A DNA stretch of 64,000 nucleotides from Lutraria lutraria (GCA_964023205.1 OZ026851.1:19723528-19787527), one strand, 5' to 3'. Counted from the first letter of the stretch, positions 50,953-61,811 are shown. Numbers and translations are program-made. The notes: a model not told the origin generated them from the letters alone.

Positions 50953-53190
50953 TTGGACCAGTTCGTGTGACGGGGCGAGAATCGTCAGTATATCCAAATA
51001 GATATTGTGCCACACAACAACTTATCTATGTCAACATCACAGAGCAATGCCTGCATGATTTACTTACTTATCAACTATTAACAAAAGAGCAGACGAACAG
51101 ATTCAGTCAAACATGACAGGTTACGTGACGAATAGCCAGTCCAATGATTGACCAATCAAAATGACCGACATCACCATTAGCCAATCAAATGGCCAGTTTT
51201 ACCCAAACTAGTAATAGACACAATACCATATACCCGCAAACAATTAGAATAAACTCATACCCATGACTAAAATTCGTCTAGAAAATAAATGTCTTCTACA
51301 TGTATTTATATTTATGAACAAGTCGGCGATATTCACGGTATTATAGTGACAAAGAACTTTTGTTTACGAGAGTAAATATCATGAAATGAGTTATATCTGC
51401 AGCATACATGGCCACATACAACCATATGTCACGTATATTCTTGTGATCTGGTTTAATCGTAACTTTAATTAATGATTTTTGATACTATGGTGTTTAGTTG
51501 GGGACATCGGGTCTACACTTAATTTTAGAACATATCTTTCTCGAGGCTTTCATTTTTCATATTTAAGAATATAATGTATGTATGTAACAATCAACTGCTA
51601 AATTTCAGTGAAAAGAGTGTTTATCTACTGCCAACTGTTATATATTCTTCATTTTGAATCACGATATTTACAATAACCAGTCTGATTTGAATGGGAGGGG
51701 AACTAATTTGTATGTATCCGGGACAGTGGTTCAAAGTTGACTTTACTTGTTGGATTTGTGTATTGTGTAAATACACTCCACACAATGTTGTTATTTTATG
51801 TACACATTTCAAAGGGAAGATAAAGTTTACTTTTCTAACGAAATCTTTTACAGTTTGAATAGATTTCAAACTTCATTTTAATATACACGAAGAGTACCAT
51901 CATTTGTCATCTAAACCTCACCAAGAGATGTAAAGGCTAACCTCATTTAAATTGCTAAAATATTTTCCCTTTCAAATTAGTTGTTCCACGTTGTAAACTA
52001 TTTAATCTACCGGAAAGCGACTAAAATCAGAAGCAATGAAATATATTCCACCATAAAATCATTTCTGTTTAATTCTGTCTATTATTATCACAGCGCCATC
52101 CAATCAGAAATCGACTATTGTCCTTTCACAGTCAATGTGCTAAGCGGCTTTGTAATTCACCGCGGGACAGCTCCTGAGTGGCGTCGCTCATGTCTTTAAC
52201 AAGTGTTTTTGTCGCTTTGCATTAGAAATCTCTCCATGTGGTTTTATATTTGTTTAAATAGCCCTATATGATGCGGACAAAATGTTTTTGATGAATGATC
52301 AGCGGTTGACTTCAATGATGAATCGATCGAGACGAACTTGAACAATTTCATCAATTTAGATAAGGACGCTTGTATCAATTAGCGGATAGAAAACTCCAGG
52401 ATAAATGTGTTCAAATCCGTTGCAATGGACGATACTGACTTTGATGGGGACAAATCGTTCGCACTTAAAATTGAACCGTTAAATCGGTGAAAATTGTACA
52501 CAGTCGAATGTCAATAACCACTGTGTGAGACTGAATAAAAAATGATAGTTCCATCGTACGGCGGTACTAATCGTGTGTATTCTTATGATCCGCTGGTAAT
52601 GTAAATCTTTGTGCCTTCAGATTTTTACCATGTCTTATAAAGCCGATAATTAATAATATAATCAAGTCTGATGATACAATTCTGGAATTTCAAACATTTA
52701 TATGATTTTTCTAACTGATAAACGTCCTTAAATTGCACAGTACTGAAGTATAAAATGGTCTTTTGTAGCATCAAACGTGAAAAAGAAAAGACCTGTATAT
52801 AGTCGCTGGCAAAACGTTCTGGAAATACTACATAATTCTATCGTTAGAATATTTAAATACTAATCAAAGCACTGAAAGTACTCATGGAAACTGAACTTAC
52901 AAATACTTGCCCTGCAATATGGAACAGGAACTAGTTTAACAATTGCATGGCGGATGTAGATAAATGTAGTACATAGATCCTAGTGCCGAGCAAGTGACGG
53001 CTACCAAAAACTGACACCCATTGTATTCATAACTTGTTCTAAAATGCCAAGTAGGCACCCCGACCAATTACTGGATATTAATAGCTTGGACAGAACGCTG
53101 AACTGGTGGTCAAGAGATTATCAGTAACTGTTTTATGCCCTCACGAGGTACTAGTATATATGTACGCTCCACATTGACAATAACACTGAC
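50953..53190. other. Distal Sp intron, unique sequence with a candidate regulatory block
   Basis: 51620-51870 has a short frame without recognisable domain. 52050-52400 is unique and of mixed composition, with ATCAATTAGCGG, TTTGTAATTCACCGCGG and ATCGATCGAG. It is a candidate intronic enhancer on composition only. Confidence 0.35.
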
Positions 53191-53195
53191 CATAC

Positions 53196-53415
53196 ACACG
53201 GATGTCAATAGAGCCATATTAAAAATCCTGAAAATAATAAGCGGCCGACCATTTTTGCCAAACAAGAGGTCTTTAACCATATTGTTTCCATATTTAACTG
53301 TTTGCATCAAAGAAAATCCTTCATAGCAGATTAAATTAACCATAAGCCATTTCTTGAGATATTATCAACTAATAAAACCGGAATTTCGGATATATCCGGA
53401 ATATTGTCACCCCTG
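53196..53415. mobile_element. hAT-like MITE with 5-bp duplication (copy 2)
   Basis: Shares GCGGCCGACCATTTTT, CCAAACAAGAGG and TTGTTTCCATATTTAACT with 39174-39441. The right end TGTCACCCCTG is intact and the left end (ACACGGATGTCAATA) is eroded. CATAC flanks it at 53191-53195 and 53416-53420, an independent 5-bp duplication confirming the element boundaries. Confidence 0.85.
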
Positions 53416-53603
53416 CATACTTCATGGACCTGTGGACTGAGAAGGGAGCGAGAAAATAATCACAGGTAATCTATTAATATCCGCAAGGTCAAAGATACAA
53501 ACAGGAAATACTAAGATTCATCGTAACGTTACAAACGAAATATAAATTTCTAAAATATGTTCGAAAGGTAAACCTCGTTTTAAAGTTATGAATTAATAGT
53601 ATG

Positions 53604-53853
53604 GTTGTTTGTTTGTTTATATCGAATTTTACGCCCCTTTTCAATAGTCTGAGTCATATAAGGCGGACAGTTCACCTAAGCATCGTTCCTGGGAAGAACC
53701 AGTACTAGACTTCCATCCTCCGTAAGCAACTGCCTGCTTTCTCACATAAAGAGATATGGTCGGTAGATGGGCTTGAACCCACGACCCTCTATCAGTGAGA
53801 GGTTACAGTGATTTGAAGTCATCAACGTTAACCACTTGACCACGGAGGCGGGT
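53604..53853 (-). mobile_element. tRNA-derived SINE, family A, full length
   Basis: The most complete family A copy. On the minus strand it has CGCCTCCGTGGTCAAGTGGT (box A), GGGTTCAAGCCC (box B), the body with TCTCTTTATGTGAGAAAGCA and TAGTACTGGTTCTTCCCAGG, and the 3' end GGGGCGTAAAATTCGATA plus AAAC units. About 250 bp, in the distal Sp intron, in the same orientation as the gene. Confidence 0.9.
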
Positions 53854-54551
53854 CTCATTATTATGTGACTTGACAAAAATGTTCAATGATGTATACTGGT
53901 AATATGTACGTAGTTATAAAAAATTACAAATGCAGTACTTTAAACGTATACATTATTTGACATGCTCAAACATTTATTTGAATAAACATAATAGTAAAAC
54001 ATACAGAAAATCAGGATCTATGTAAGTTTTGTTCGAAGCAATGTACAAATGCGCCAGATATTGATTCACGGAACGGGGTCGCGTAATTGACACGGAAAAC
54101 AGTGACATTGTCCTAGACATACACAGAACGGTACCGGCGTTCATATGTCAAACAGTTTGTGAAAAATAGACGGTGACAATTAGATAAGACATTTCAATAG
54201 TAAACCAGTATGTTATAAATATTCATTAAACGAATTTACATAATACCAAACCCGTATCATATACTTATATTTGAAAATCGATGGCTCTTAATACCTTTGC
54301 CGTTTTTATCCCCATATAAGTACCGATGGACTCGGCAGCCCCCCGGACCCTACACGGCAGCTACACGGTACACACGCCGGGTCGTGGAGGATGAGATCCG
54401 TGATGATCCGACACCTATAAGGGATTTGGACTTAATGACGATTAGGAAAACTGTGGTGGTAACTCTCCCAGCGATCTGTTACTTAGCCCCCGTTTATATA
54501 CATTGTACATTTCTGTATTTCGACAATGTAACAAAATAAAAATACACTTAC
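53854..54551. other. Start of the distal Sp intron, GC-richer at 54310-54420
   Basis: The 110-bp GC-rich block just downstream of the distal exon contains several CpGs and repeated GTGTA(C/G)-type motifs. It looks like part of a promoter-associated CpG-rich region rather than an exon. The open frame across it has no ATG at its start and no recognisable domain. Confidence 0.35.
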
Positions 54552-54602
54552 CTGTTTATCTCGTTGGAAATGACAAAAACCTCCGAATTCATCCGAATGC
54601 AT
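54552..54602 (-). CDS. Sp6-9: Sp6-9 candidate first coding exon, distal
   Basis: Seventeen codons, M-H-S-D-E-F-G-G-F-C-H-F-Q-R-D-K-Q, ending at the near-consensus donor CAG followed by GTAAGTG in phase 0, which joins the shared exon in frame. An in-frame TGA lies 30 nt upstream of the ATG with no ATG between, so the start is unambiguous. The intron to the shared exon would be 13,851 bp and the protein 417 residues. The sequence is unlike the usual Sp8/Sp9 N-terminus, so this would be an alternative-promoter isoform. RNA evidence is needed to decide whether both forms are used. Confidence 0.75.
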
Positions 54603-54860
54603 GTGTCCTTGATTGATATTTGCTACCCGTCACAAACCATCAAAGTGAACAAAATTAATTACTTCCGAAATTCAAAGCTCGTGTCATCCAACCGTAATGT
54701 AACAATATTTCTACTTTCAAACCACACTTAATCTGTGTAAAACTCGTCTGTCGCGGAGACAAGTTAGGTCGTGGTCAAATAGGATACCTTGCGTCTGCGT
54801 TATTACGAAATTGGAACCACCCTTTCACGCCTCCGGATTGAAGAGTTTAATTATGCGAAT
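54603..54860 (-). promoter_or_regulatory. Candidate distal Sp6-9 promoter
   Basis: On the minus strand CCGGAGGCGTGAAAGGGTGG (54817-54836) contains a GC box and a GT/CACC box. An inverted CCAAT (ATTGG) lies at 54810-54814. Several CpGs stand out from the AT-rich background. A 36-bp minisatellite begins about 160 bp further upstream. Confidence 0.5.
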
Positions 54861-55022
54861 TCAAAATGGGAGTGACAATTGAAAATTGTGTAAATAGACA
54901 AGTACATCAAATTTTAAACCACTAGATCGAATTAATTTACAGTCCCGTGAAAACGGTAGACTATTCAATACATCGACAAACGGAGACATCTCGAGCTTTT
55001 GCAATATAAATAATTGGGAAGA

Positions 55023-56383
55023 TGATTGAAATAAGAGTAAGATGCAGCCTGACAATATATAACAAAATTAGAGTAAGATGCAGCCTGACAATATGTAACA
55101 AAATTAGAGTAAGATGCGGCCTGACAACATATAACAAAATTAGAGTAAGATGCGGCCTGACAACATATAACAAAATTAGAGTAAGATGCAGCCTGACAAT
55201 ATATAACAAAATTAGAGTAAGATGCAGCCTGACAATATATAACAAAATTAGAGTAATATGCAGTCTGACAATATATAACAAAATTAGAGTAAGATGCAGT
55301 CTGACAATATAAAACAAAATTAGAGTAAGATGCGGCCTGACAACATATAACAAAATTAGAGTAAGATGCAGCCTGACAATATGTAACAAAATTAGAGTAA
55401 GATGCGGCCTGACAACATATAACAAAATTAGAGTAAGATGCGGCCTGACAACATATAACAAAATTAGAGTAAGATGCAGCCTGACAATATATAACAAAAT
55501 TAGAGTAAGATGCAGCCTGACAATATATAACAAAATTAGAGTAATATGCAGTCTGACAATATATAACAAAATTAGAGTAAGATGCAGTCTGACAATATAT
55601 AACAAAATTAGAGTAAGATGCAGTCTGACAATATATAACAAAATTAGAGTAAGATGCAGTCTGACAATATATAACAAAATTAGAGTAAGATGCGGCCTGA
55701 CAATATATAACAAAATTAGAGTAAGATGCAGTCTGACAATATATAACAAAATTAGAGTAAGATGCAGTCTGACAATATATAACAAAATTAGAGTAAGATG
55801 CAGTCTGACAATATATAACAAAATTAGAGTAAGATGCGGCCTGATAATATAAACAAAATTAGAGTAAGATGCGGCCTGACAATATATAACAAAATTAGAG
55901 TAAGATGCAGTCTGACAATATATAACAAAATTAGAGTAAGATGCAGTCTGACAATATATAACAAAATTAGAGTAAGATGCGGCCTGATAATATAAACAAA
56001 ATTAGAGTAAGATGCGGCCTGACAATATATAACAAAATTAGAGTAAGATGCAGTCTGACAATATATAACAAAATTAGAGTAAGATGCAGTCTGACAATAT
56101 ATAACAAAATTAGAGTAAGATGCGGCCTGATAATATAAACAAAATTAGAGTAAGATGCGGCCTGACAATATATAACAAAATTAGAGTAAGATGCAGTCTG
56201 ACAATATATAACAAAATTAGAGTAAGATGCAGTCTGACAATATATAACAAAATTAGAGTAAGATGCGGCCTGATAATATAAACAAAATTAAGAGTAAGAT
56301 GCGGCCTGACAATATATAACAAAATTAGAGTAATTACATTTAAGATGCAGCCTGACAATATATAACAAAATTAGAGTAAGATG
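55023..56383. repeat. 36-bp minisatellite with 143-bp higher-order repeat
   Basis: About 38 copies of AAAATTAGAGTAAGATGCAG followed by CCTGACAATATATAAC. The variable dinucleotide context (CAGCC, CAGTC, CGGCC) marks sub-types. A shortened unit (CCTGATAATATAAAC) recurs at 55840, 55983, 56126 and 56269, exactly 143 bp apart, so four-unit blocks have been amplified together. Because 36 is a multiple of three, minus-strand frames of up to 286 codons appear (a 12-residue cycle rich in Leu, Ile and Val). These are not called as genes. Confidence 0.95.
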
Positions 56384-57262
56384 CGGGCAGACATTATTAC
56401 AAAATTTTCCACTGGCGGAGTAGAGAGATCTAGCTATATCTGGTGTGTTTCACTTGCATAGCTGAGAGAAGTATATTTTGTGTGTTCCACTGGCATATTC
56501 GAGAGAGTTATAATTATCTTGTGTGTTCCATTGGTAGAGTGGAGAGACAAATACTCGCAGACTTCCACAGTGCGGTACCCTCCAAATTGAATGGATCAAG
56601 TCCAACTTCTATGGAACTTAGATATAAAGACATACTAAAGTACATTCATACACACCAACTTCGGTATTGTTTAAAACATTTTCTGGATAGCTGTTAAATT
56701 CACAATTTTGGCCAAATATTGCCTTATCCGAAGTTATTAACACTTCCTTAATTTAATCACTTTGTGATCTCTTCCAGTAATGTCTCCTGAGAACAAAGTC
56801 ATTTAATATTCCGTAGTCAATGTCTCCTGCTTCTAATTCCACAATCCAATTCTGTGACCTAACAATTGTTTCCGTTTACGATGATAGAAATAATGTGCTT
56901 AAGTTAATGAAAATATTTAAAACGAGACATCGAATGAGCATTTGGTTAATGAAAAACAAATGAAATTTAATCAACGGATTAGACATAAACAGATTGCTAA
57001 TGAAGATTAAATGTATCTTTTGAATGCGTATAATCAAACTAGTGAGTCCAGATCGTCTGAGATATGATTGTCAGACAACTTAATGAAATGAAGTTTGCAT
57101 ATAAGATAGGGACAGAATACGAGGCAAATGAGAAATCAGCGATTGGCTAGAATTGTCCGAAATCTGCTAAAAATTGAAAATTTATATCTTTTTACCAATC
57201 ATGCAAATTAAACCGTGTACATAGTGTATTTCTACACTGTCTGTATGTGCGAGAAGTTCCTT
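56384..57262. other. Upstream non-coding sequence with candidate regulatory block
   Basis: 56400-56560 has three diverged repeats of GTGTGTTCCACTGGCATA, about 60 bp apart. 56730-57010 is unique and enriched in AACAATTG, GGATTAGA and TTAATGAA cores, and is a possible enhancer upstream of the distal promoter. Confidence 0.4.
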
Positions 57263-57270
57263 ATTATTAT

Positions 57271-57568
57271 CATAGGCACTCGATTTCGTGATTTTTCTAA
57301 TCTGCACGTGCTTTCCGGGAACCTTGCTTTCGTTGTAGTGTTCCCCAACTTTAAACGTTTTGATAGCTTTTACAAGGAAAGCCGGGACCCACGCTTATTT
57401 TCGTCACTACCGTCAATCGAAAAGATGGCGAGTTCACTACCTTTTTTTTATACACTCAATAAGGGAAAAAATGAAGATTTTTCTTTCGACAGATTTGCGT
57501 TGTTTGATGTGTGAAATTGAAAAATAACGTCTGTAAACGTATACAAATCACGGAATCGAGTGCCTATG
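57271..57568. mobile_element. MITE with 24-bp inverted repeats and 8-bp duplication
   Basis: The left end CATAGGCACTCGATTTCGTG and the reversed right end CATAGGCACTCGATTCCGTG differ at one position. The flanks are ATTATTAT at 57263-57270 and 57569-57576. The 8-bp duplication would suit a hAT element, although the flank is low-complexity. The 298-bp interior contains an open frame that runs past the element edge and is not a transposase. Confidence 0.8.
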
Positions 57569-58002
57569 ATTATTATGGTAGAAGATACTGCAGATGTACG
57601 CGTGTTGTGTTTCAAATATCACGTGACTTGATGTTTTAAAGTCTGGTTCTCTAAGTTACTGTAAAGTGTAAACTACTATACGTACGTCTGCTTTAGTCGG
57701 GCACCAGTCTAAGAGCGATTACTATCACACTATAAATACATAAGAATCGATGGGAGAAATCGATTCAAGCGTAAAATTACATTTGTTTGATAACTAATTT
57801 TAAATTGTTAATATCAGCGTACTTGTAACCATGAAAACGATACTTCGTCCGAATAAGATAAGATAAGTCACAAAAGCATCCAGATCTGTGACAAGAACAC
57901 TAAGGATATTATAAACACGCCGTCTTTAAATGTGTCGCCTACTTGGGTAGATGGTTAACAGGAGTGGAATAAAGAGGAAAAGGTTTGCACAGGGACATTA
58001 CT
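57569..58002. other. Non-coding sequence
   Basis: No recognisable feature. One CACGTGA motif lies near 57621. Confidence 0.4.
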
Positions 58003-58415
58003 CGTGGTGCATCAATATACCAGTATACCGGTATCTTGCGATACAGCGTCAGGCCGACACGTACCGCGGTACGACATCCATGTAGCGCGATATTTTCCTT
58101 GATAATTGGGTACATAATCTATTGTTCAAAGTAAATGAATGCTGACTCAATCTTTAATGTTGTTTTGAACCATCAAAGACTTATTATATTAGTACTGATA
58201 AGCCATTTACTGTTTACATTACATATGAATGAACTACCTTATACAGTTATATCTCTATGTGGCATTGGATTAACACTTAAGTTGACAGTAACTTCAGTTT
58301 CATTGTGTTTTTTATTATATCTCTGTATTGCAATACAAAATGTATGTATTGCGATATCGGTTGACTGTATTGCAATCTATCGCAATACGGGTTATGCTAT
58401 ATCGTTGCACCCCTA
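58003..58415. mobile_element. Probable hAT-like MITE
   Basis: The right end reversed reads CTAGGGGTGCAACGATATA. The left end CGTGGTGCATCAATATAC is a diverged match. TTGCGATA/TATCGCAA and TTGCAATA motifs occur inside. GGGGTGCAACGATA-type ends are common in short hAT elements. No clear target duplication was found. Confidence 0.5.
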
Positions 58416-58529
58416 GCTATTACCCATGAACTCTGATACGGTTTAAACGTCGTGCATACACAACTGATAACTATACACCAACGTACAAACGAAAGTGTGT
58501 AAAGTAAATCTAAGTGATGTAATAATGTA

Positions 58530-58699
58530 CAGTACAACCTCTCTAGAACGGCCCTCTCATGAGCAACAACCTCTCTGTAACTACAGCACGATGCTTCCGA
58601 CTGCACGACTATTAATTTAACCTCTCTAGAACAACAATCTTTCAGCAACGACATAATTTTACTACTATCAAAGGGTGTTGCTTTGGAGAGGTTGCACTG
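58530..58699. mobile_element. pogo/Tc1-like MITE with TA duplication (copy 2)
   Basis: CAGTACAACCTCTC at the left and GAGAGGTTGCACTG at the right, flanked by TA at 58528-58529 and 58700-58701. Internal ATTAATTTAACCTCTCTAGA is shared with the copy at 59953. Same family as 26457-26632. Confidence 0.85.
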
Positions 58700-58966
58700 T
58701 ATATATATATGTGATAACTACGTACTGATGATATGATTATAGGAGAGTTTATCAGTATTGGTCGAATGTCATTTTACAAAACGTGTTCGTGAACATGCAT
58801 TTTTTAAGGGCTGGGAACGAATATGGTTTTAAATTTGTTTTTTGTTTTAAAAATTAAGGCGGTTCAGACTACATTGTATTGTGTCAAAAGAAATCGATTG
58901 ATTCTTGATAATTTTAGAGTAGGAAACGATGAATTTATATTTTCTATAGCAAGGCATGGTAGAAAT

Positions 58967-59154
58967 CTAATAGAAACCCAATAACCTGTGGTAGCGACCA
59001 CCTCGGAATAAAGGTCACACAGTGAAAAAAGGTCATTCTTTTAAAAACCTTCATTAGCTATTAAGAACAAAATGAACTCCGATTAAAGGCCACCTGTCAA
59101 TAAAGGCCTCATAATGTATTTCCCAAGGGTGGCCTTTGTTCACAGGCTTGACTG
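58967..59154. mobile_element. MITE related to the CAGTCAAGCCTGT type
   Basis: The right end reversed reads CAGTCAAGCCTGTGAACAAA and is followed by TA. The left end (AACCTGTGGTAGCGACCACC) is a diverged match. Internal AAAGGTCA/AAAGGCC repeats are tandemly arranged. Probably a Tc1/mariner-type short element. Confidence 0.55.
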
Positions 59155-59952
59155 TATATGTAACTATTTGATCTTTTTATTCTGTGCATGTTAAGGTTAA
59201 ACTGATCTAAAAGTCAGTCACTCAGTGGGGTCAGTTATGTGCATTAATTGTACTTTAGTGCAATAACTATACATCCCTCCTCGTACCAGTACATTGTAAC
59301 CACAAACTATTTATGAGAGGACGCATTATTTGTTTGATCAACATGTTCGTATAGTTACATGTCACGCAATTTGGATACGAAACTCAGAAGATTTGTATTA
59401 AAATTATTAAAATACTATAATAGATCTTGCACATAACACAAGCGTCAATATTTGGATGTACTTTTAGAAATAAATAATTATTGTATATCTGCTACGTTCA
59501 AATGAGTGAACCCGCGCGCACCCCCCCCCCCCCCCCACATACACACCTACACCAAGATGAAGAAATATGACACGGTCTCAATGGTGTAATAATTACAAAG
59601 TCTGAGGTTTAGCGACAGTCGAAGATTCAGGGACAGTTTCCTCATTCTAACATGGAGACCCTACGTGTTAACTTGTGCAAATCCATAAGCTAGCCAGACA
59701 GATTCTTCACAAGCGAAATTTGCTTTAAATGTTAAGATTCGCACTCAAAGTGGTGATGGACTATTGAACACTGGTCAGATACCTAACCACTGGATCAAGG
59801 AAACCCTGTTGAGCCGTATATGTAACACGTGTGTGATATATTCGACCTTGAAAATAAAATCTGTCATGTGATATATATTCTTTTGTTCAATCTGACAGTC
59901 AAAAACATTAACGTATATGTCACATACGTTGTGATATGAAATAACAGAACTA
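59155..59952. other. Non-coding sequence with poly-C tract
   Basis: A run of about 16 C at 59521-59536 is followed by ACAT/ACAC simple sequence. No gene seen. Confidence 0.45.
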
Positions 59953-60112
59953 CAGTACAACCTCTCCAGAGCGGCCCTCTATTGAGCAACAACCTCCTTT
60001 TAACAGCTGCATGATTTTTCGCACTGCACTATTAATTTAACCTTTCTATAGCAACAACCTCTCAACAACAACACACTTTCGCTACTCATAGTAATCTGTA
60101 GAAGTTGTCTAC
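59953..60112. mobile_element. pogo/Tc1-like MITE (copy 3), one end decayed
   Basis: The left end CAGTACAACCTCTCCAGAGC is intact after TA. The right end is eroded (TAGAAGTTGTCTAC). The interior resembles 58530-58699. Confidence 0.75.
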
Positions 60113-60499
60113 AAATAATAAACTTAACGTTATAGACAGCTTATTTGACGTAACGTCATGTTACACTGCCAGGAACGATTAACTAGCGACTGGTCACTGT
60201 ACGTGTATCATCTTGATCTAGTTTTGCTTCCTATATCGTTTTCCTAATTTGATGAATATAATAATTTTCCCCGTCTGTGACTGTCATCAAACTAGAGGTT
60301 TCGACTGGACGGTAGAATGTTTAGAAACAATACAGATCATGTTAGAATTGACTATACAGGGTATGTTTGGTCATGAGACATATTGTTAATCATGACGTAA
60401 TGATAGAACGAACATCAGTCGCTAACTTGGATCTATCTTTTCCCGGTTAATAACATGACAGGAACGCCCGATAATGTTATAGCTTTAATATACTTACAC
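60113..60499. other. Non-coding sequence
   Basis: No feature recognised. Confidence 0.4.
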
Positions 60500-60800
60500 A
60501 GTAATAACCCGAAAACCGTACCCCTTCCGGACAGGGCAATAAGAATTTCGGTTTTCAAAGAAGTTTTGATGAATTCCGAAATAAAGAAGTGTTTGGAAAT
60601 TCTTCCGATTTTCTGAGAATTCCGATTTTCAAAGAAGTTTGGATAAATTCCGAAAAAAAGAATTGTTTTGAAATTCTTCCGGTTTTCAGGGAGTCCGGTT
60701 TTTGGGGGTGTCATTTACTGTATCTTACAATAAAACATTCTACATCTGAATGACACAGGATTCCGGTTTTCAAAGAAGTTTTGATAAATTCTGTTAAGAT
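60500..60800. repeat. Imperfect repeats of about 85 bp containing TTCAAAGAAGTTT
   Basis: ATTCCGATTTTCAAAGAAGT-type blocks occur at about 60546, 60628 and 60761, each followed by TGGATAAATTCCG or similar. The element between about 60510 and 60715 has opposed CCGAAAACC and GGTTTTTGGG ends and may be a decayed inverted-repeat element. The short minus-strand frame over it is repeat-derived. Confidence 0.55.
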
Positions 60801-60999
60801 GTTATACGGCTGCCTACAAACTGGTGGATTTGTTGCGTTGTGTTGTTGCTGTAACTGTTTCCATGAAATGGTGGTAAATTTCATCAGTAAGATAACTTGA
60901 AATGTTCAGTTTTCTACATGAGTATTACGGTGTAACTAAGGGAGACAATTAATTGTGTAAAATCAAACTGCTATTACCCAGAGTTTTCTCCCTTCTATA

Positions 61000-61070
61000 C
61001 AAACTGGTTCCCTTTTCCATGTTGCAGTGCGCCAAAAATTTGCACAGACAAGTCAATGGGAACCAATTTA
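61000..61070. mobile_element. 71-bp minimal element of the AACTGGTTCCC family (copy 1)
   Basis: Starts CAAACTGGTTCCC and ends GGGAACCAATTTA. Its left half matches the left end of 61812-63153 (TTCCATGTTGCAGTGCGCCA) and its right half matches that element's right end (CAGACAAGTCAATGGGAACC). The flanks CCTTCTATA and CCTTCAATG agree at 7 of 9 positions, suggesting an old 9-bp duplication. Confidence 0.65.
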
Positions 61071-61643
61071 CCTTCAATGGCTAAGTTCAGGCGCTTACTA
61101 TGATCATAATAGTTCGACTAGACAACGCAAAAACTTACAATGGATATATGACTACAGTGACCTCACGAATGTACCTTTGTCGAAACTCTAGCTATGTGCA
61201 CGGTCTCTCTGGTTCCAAAAATGGCCGACAGTCACAAATGAAGTATTGCAAAAGCACGAAATTTATCTTTTGTTTCAAACTTATTGCAACAGTATAAAGC
61301 AAAACAGTTTATTCTGTTCTGTTTAGAAATCTACAAACAATGTTTTTATTAATCAAGCTCATAATGCATTCGCTTAAAAATGTATGATAGGATAATGATT
61401 GTATTTCGGATATCTGAAATCGGACATTTTGATTGATCATGTTTACACAAGTAAAGCTAATTTAGTTAATTTCTGAATCATCTGCACCTCCAAAACTCGG
61501 AAAATATAAAGGACAGATCGACAGGCATCAAATGCACCATTTTGGTGACTAATCTTCACTAAAAGAGGTTTTGGCGATCACCGAAACTGGACATGCACAG
61601 TCAAGAGCCAAATAATAGTTTGCGCCCGAACTCAGCAAGCGAT
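61071..61643. other. Non-coding sequence between short elements
   Basis: No exon recognised. The open frame at 61100-61297 has no domain. Confidence 0.35.
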
Positions 61644-61711
61644 AAACTGGTTCCATTGGCTTTTCTGTACAGAGCCTTTGGCGCACTGCAGCTAGGAACG
61701 AGAACCAGTTT
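61644..61711. mobile_element. 68-bp minimal element of the AACTGGTTCCC family (copy 2)
   Basis: AAACTGGTTCC... and ...GGAACGAGAACCAGTTT form inverted ends. Read on the minus strand it contains GCTGCAGTGCGCCAAAGG, matching the left terminal part of 61812-63153, joined directly to the right terminal part. No clear target duplication. Confidence 0.65.
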
Positions 61712-61811
61712 ACTATAACGAATCATGTAAGGGACACAACTATTATTTCTTAATTTTTGTTTACTTAACATATTTACCTCCCCTGTAATGCAGTCATGTT
61801 CGGTAAAAGTA

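Noticed and set aside
54297..54539. Plus-strand frame in the GC-rich block beside the distal exon
   Set aside because: It starts at TTG rather than ATG, has no recognisable domain, and lies in what looks like promoter-associated CpG-rich sequence.
54961..55821. Minus-strand open frame of 286 codons rich in Leu/Ile, looking like a membrane protein
   Set aside because: It is the 36-bp minisatellite read in frame. The hydrophobic cycle is a by-product of the unit.
55023..56383. CRISPR-like array
   Set aside because: Units are directly adjacent without unique spacers. It is a eukaryotic minisatellite, as are the other arrays here.
57215..57514. Plus-strand frame of 99 codons
   Set aside because: It crosses the left boundary of a MITE and has no domain; composition-driven.
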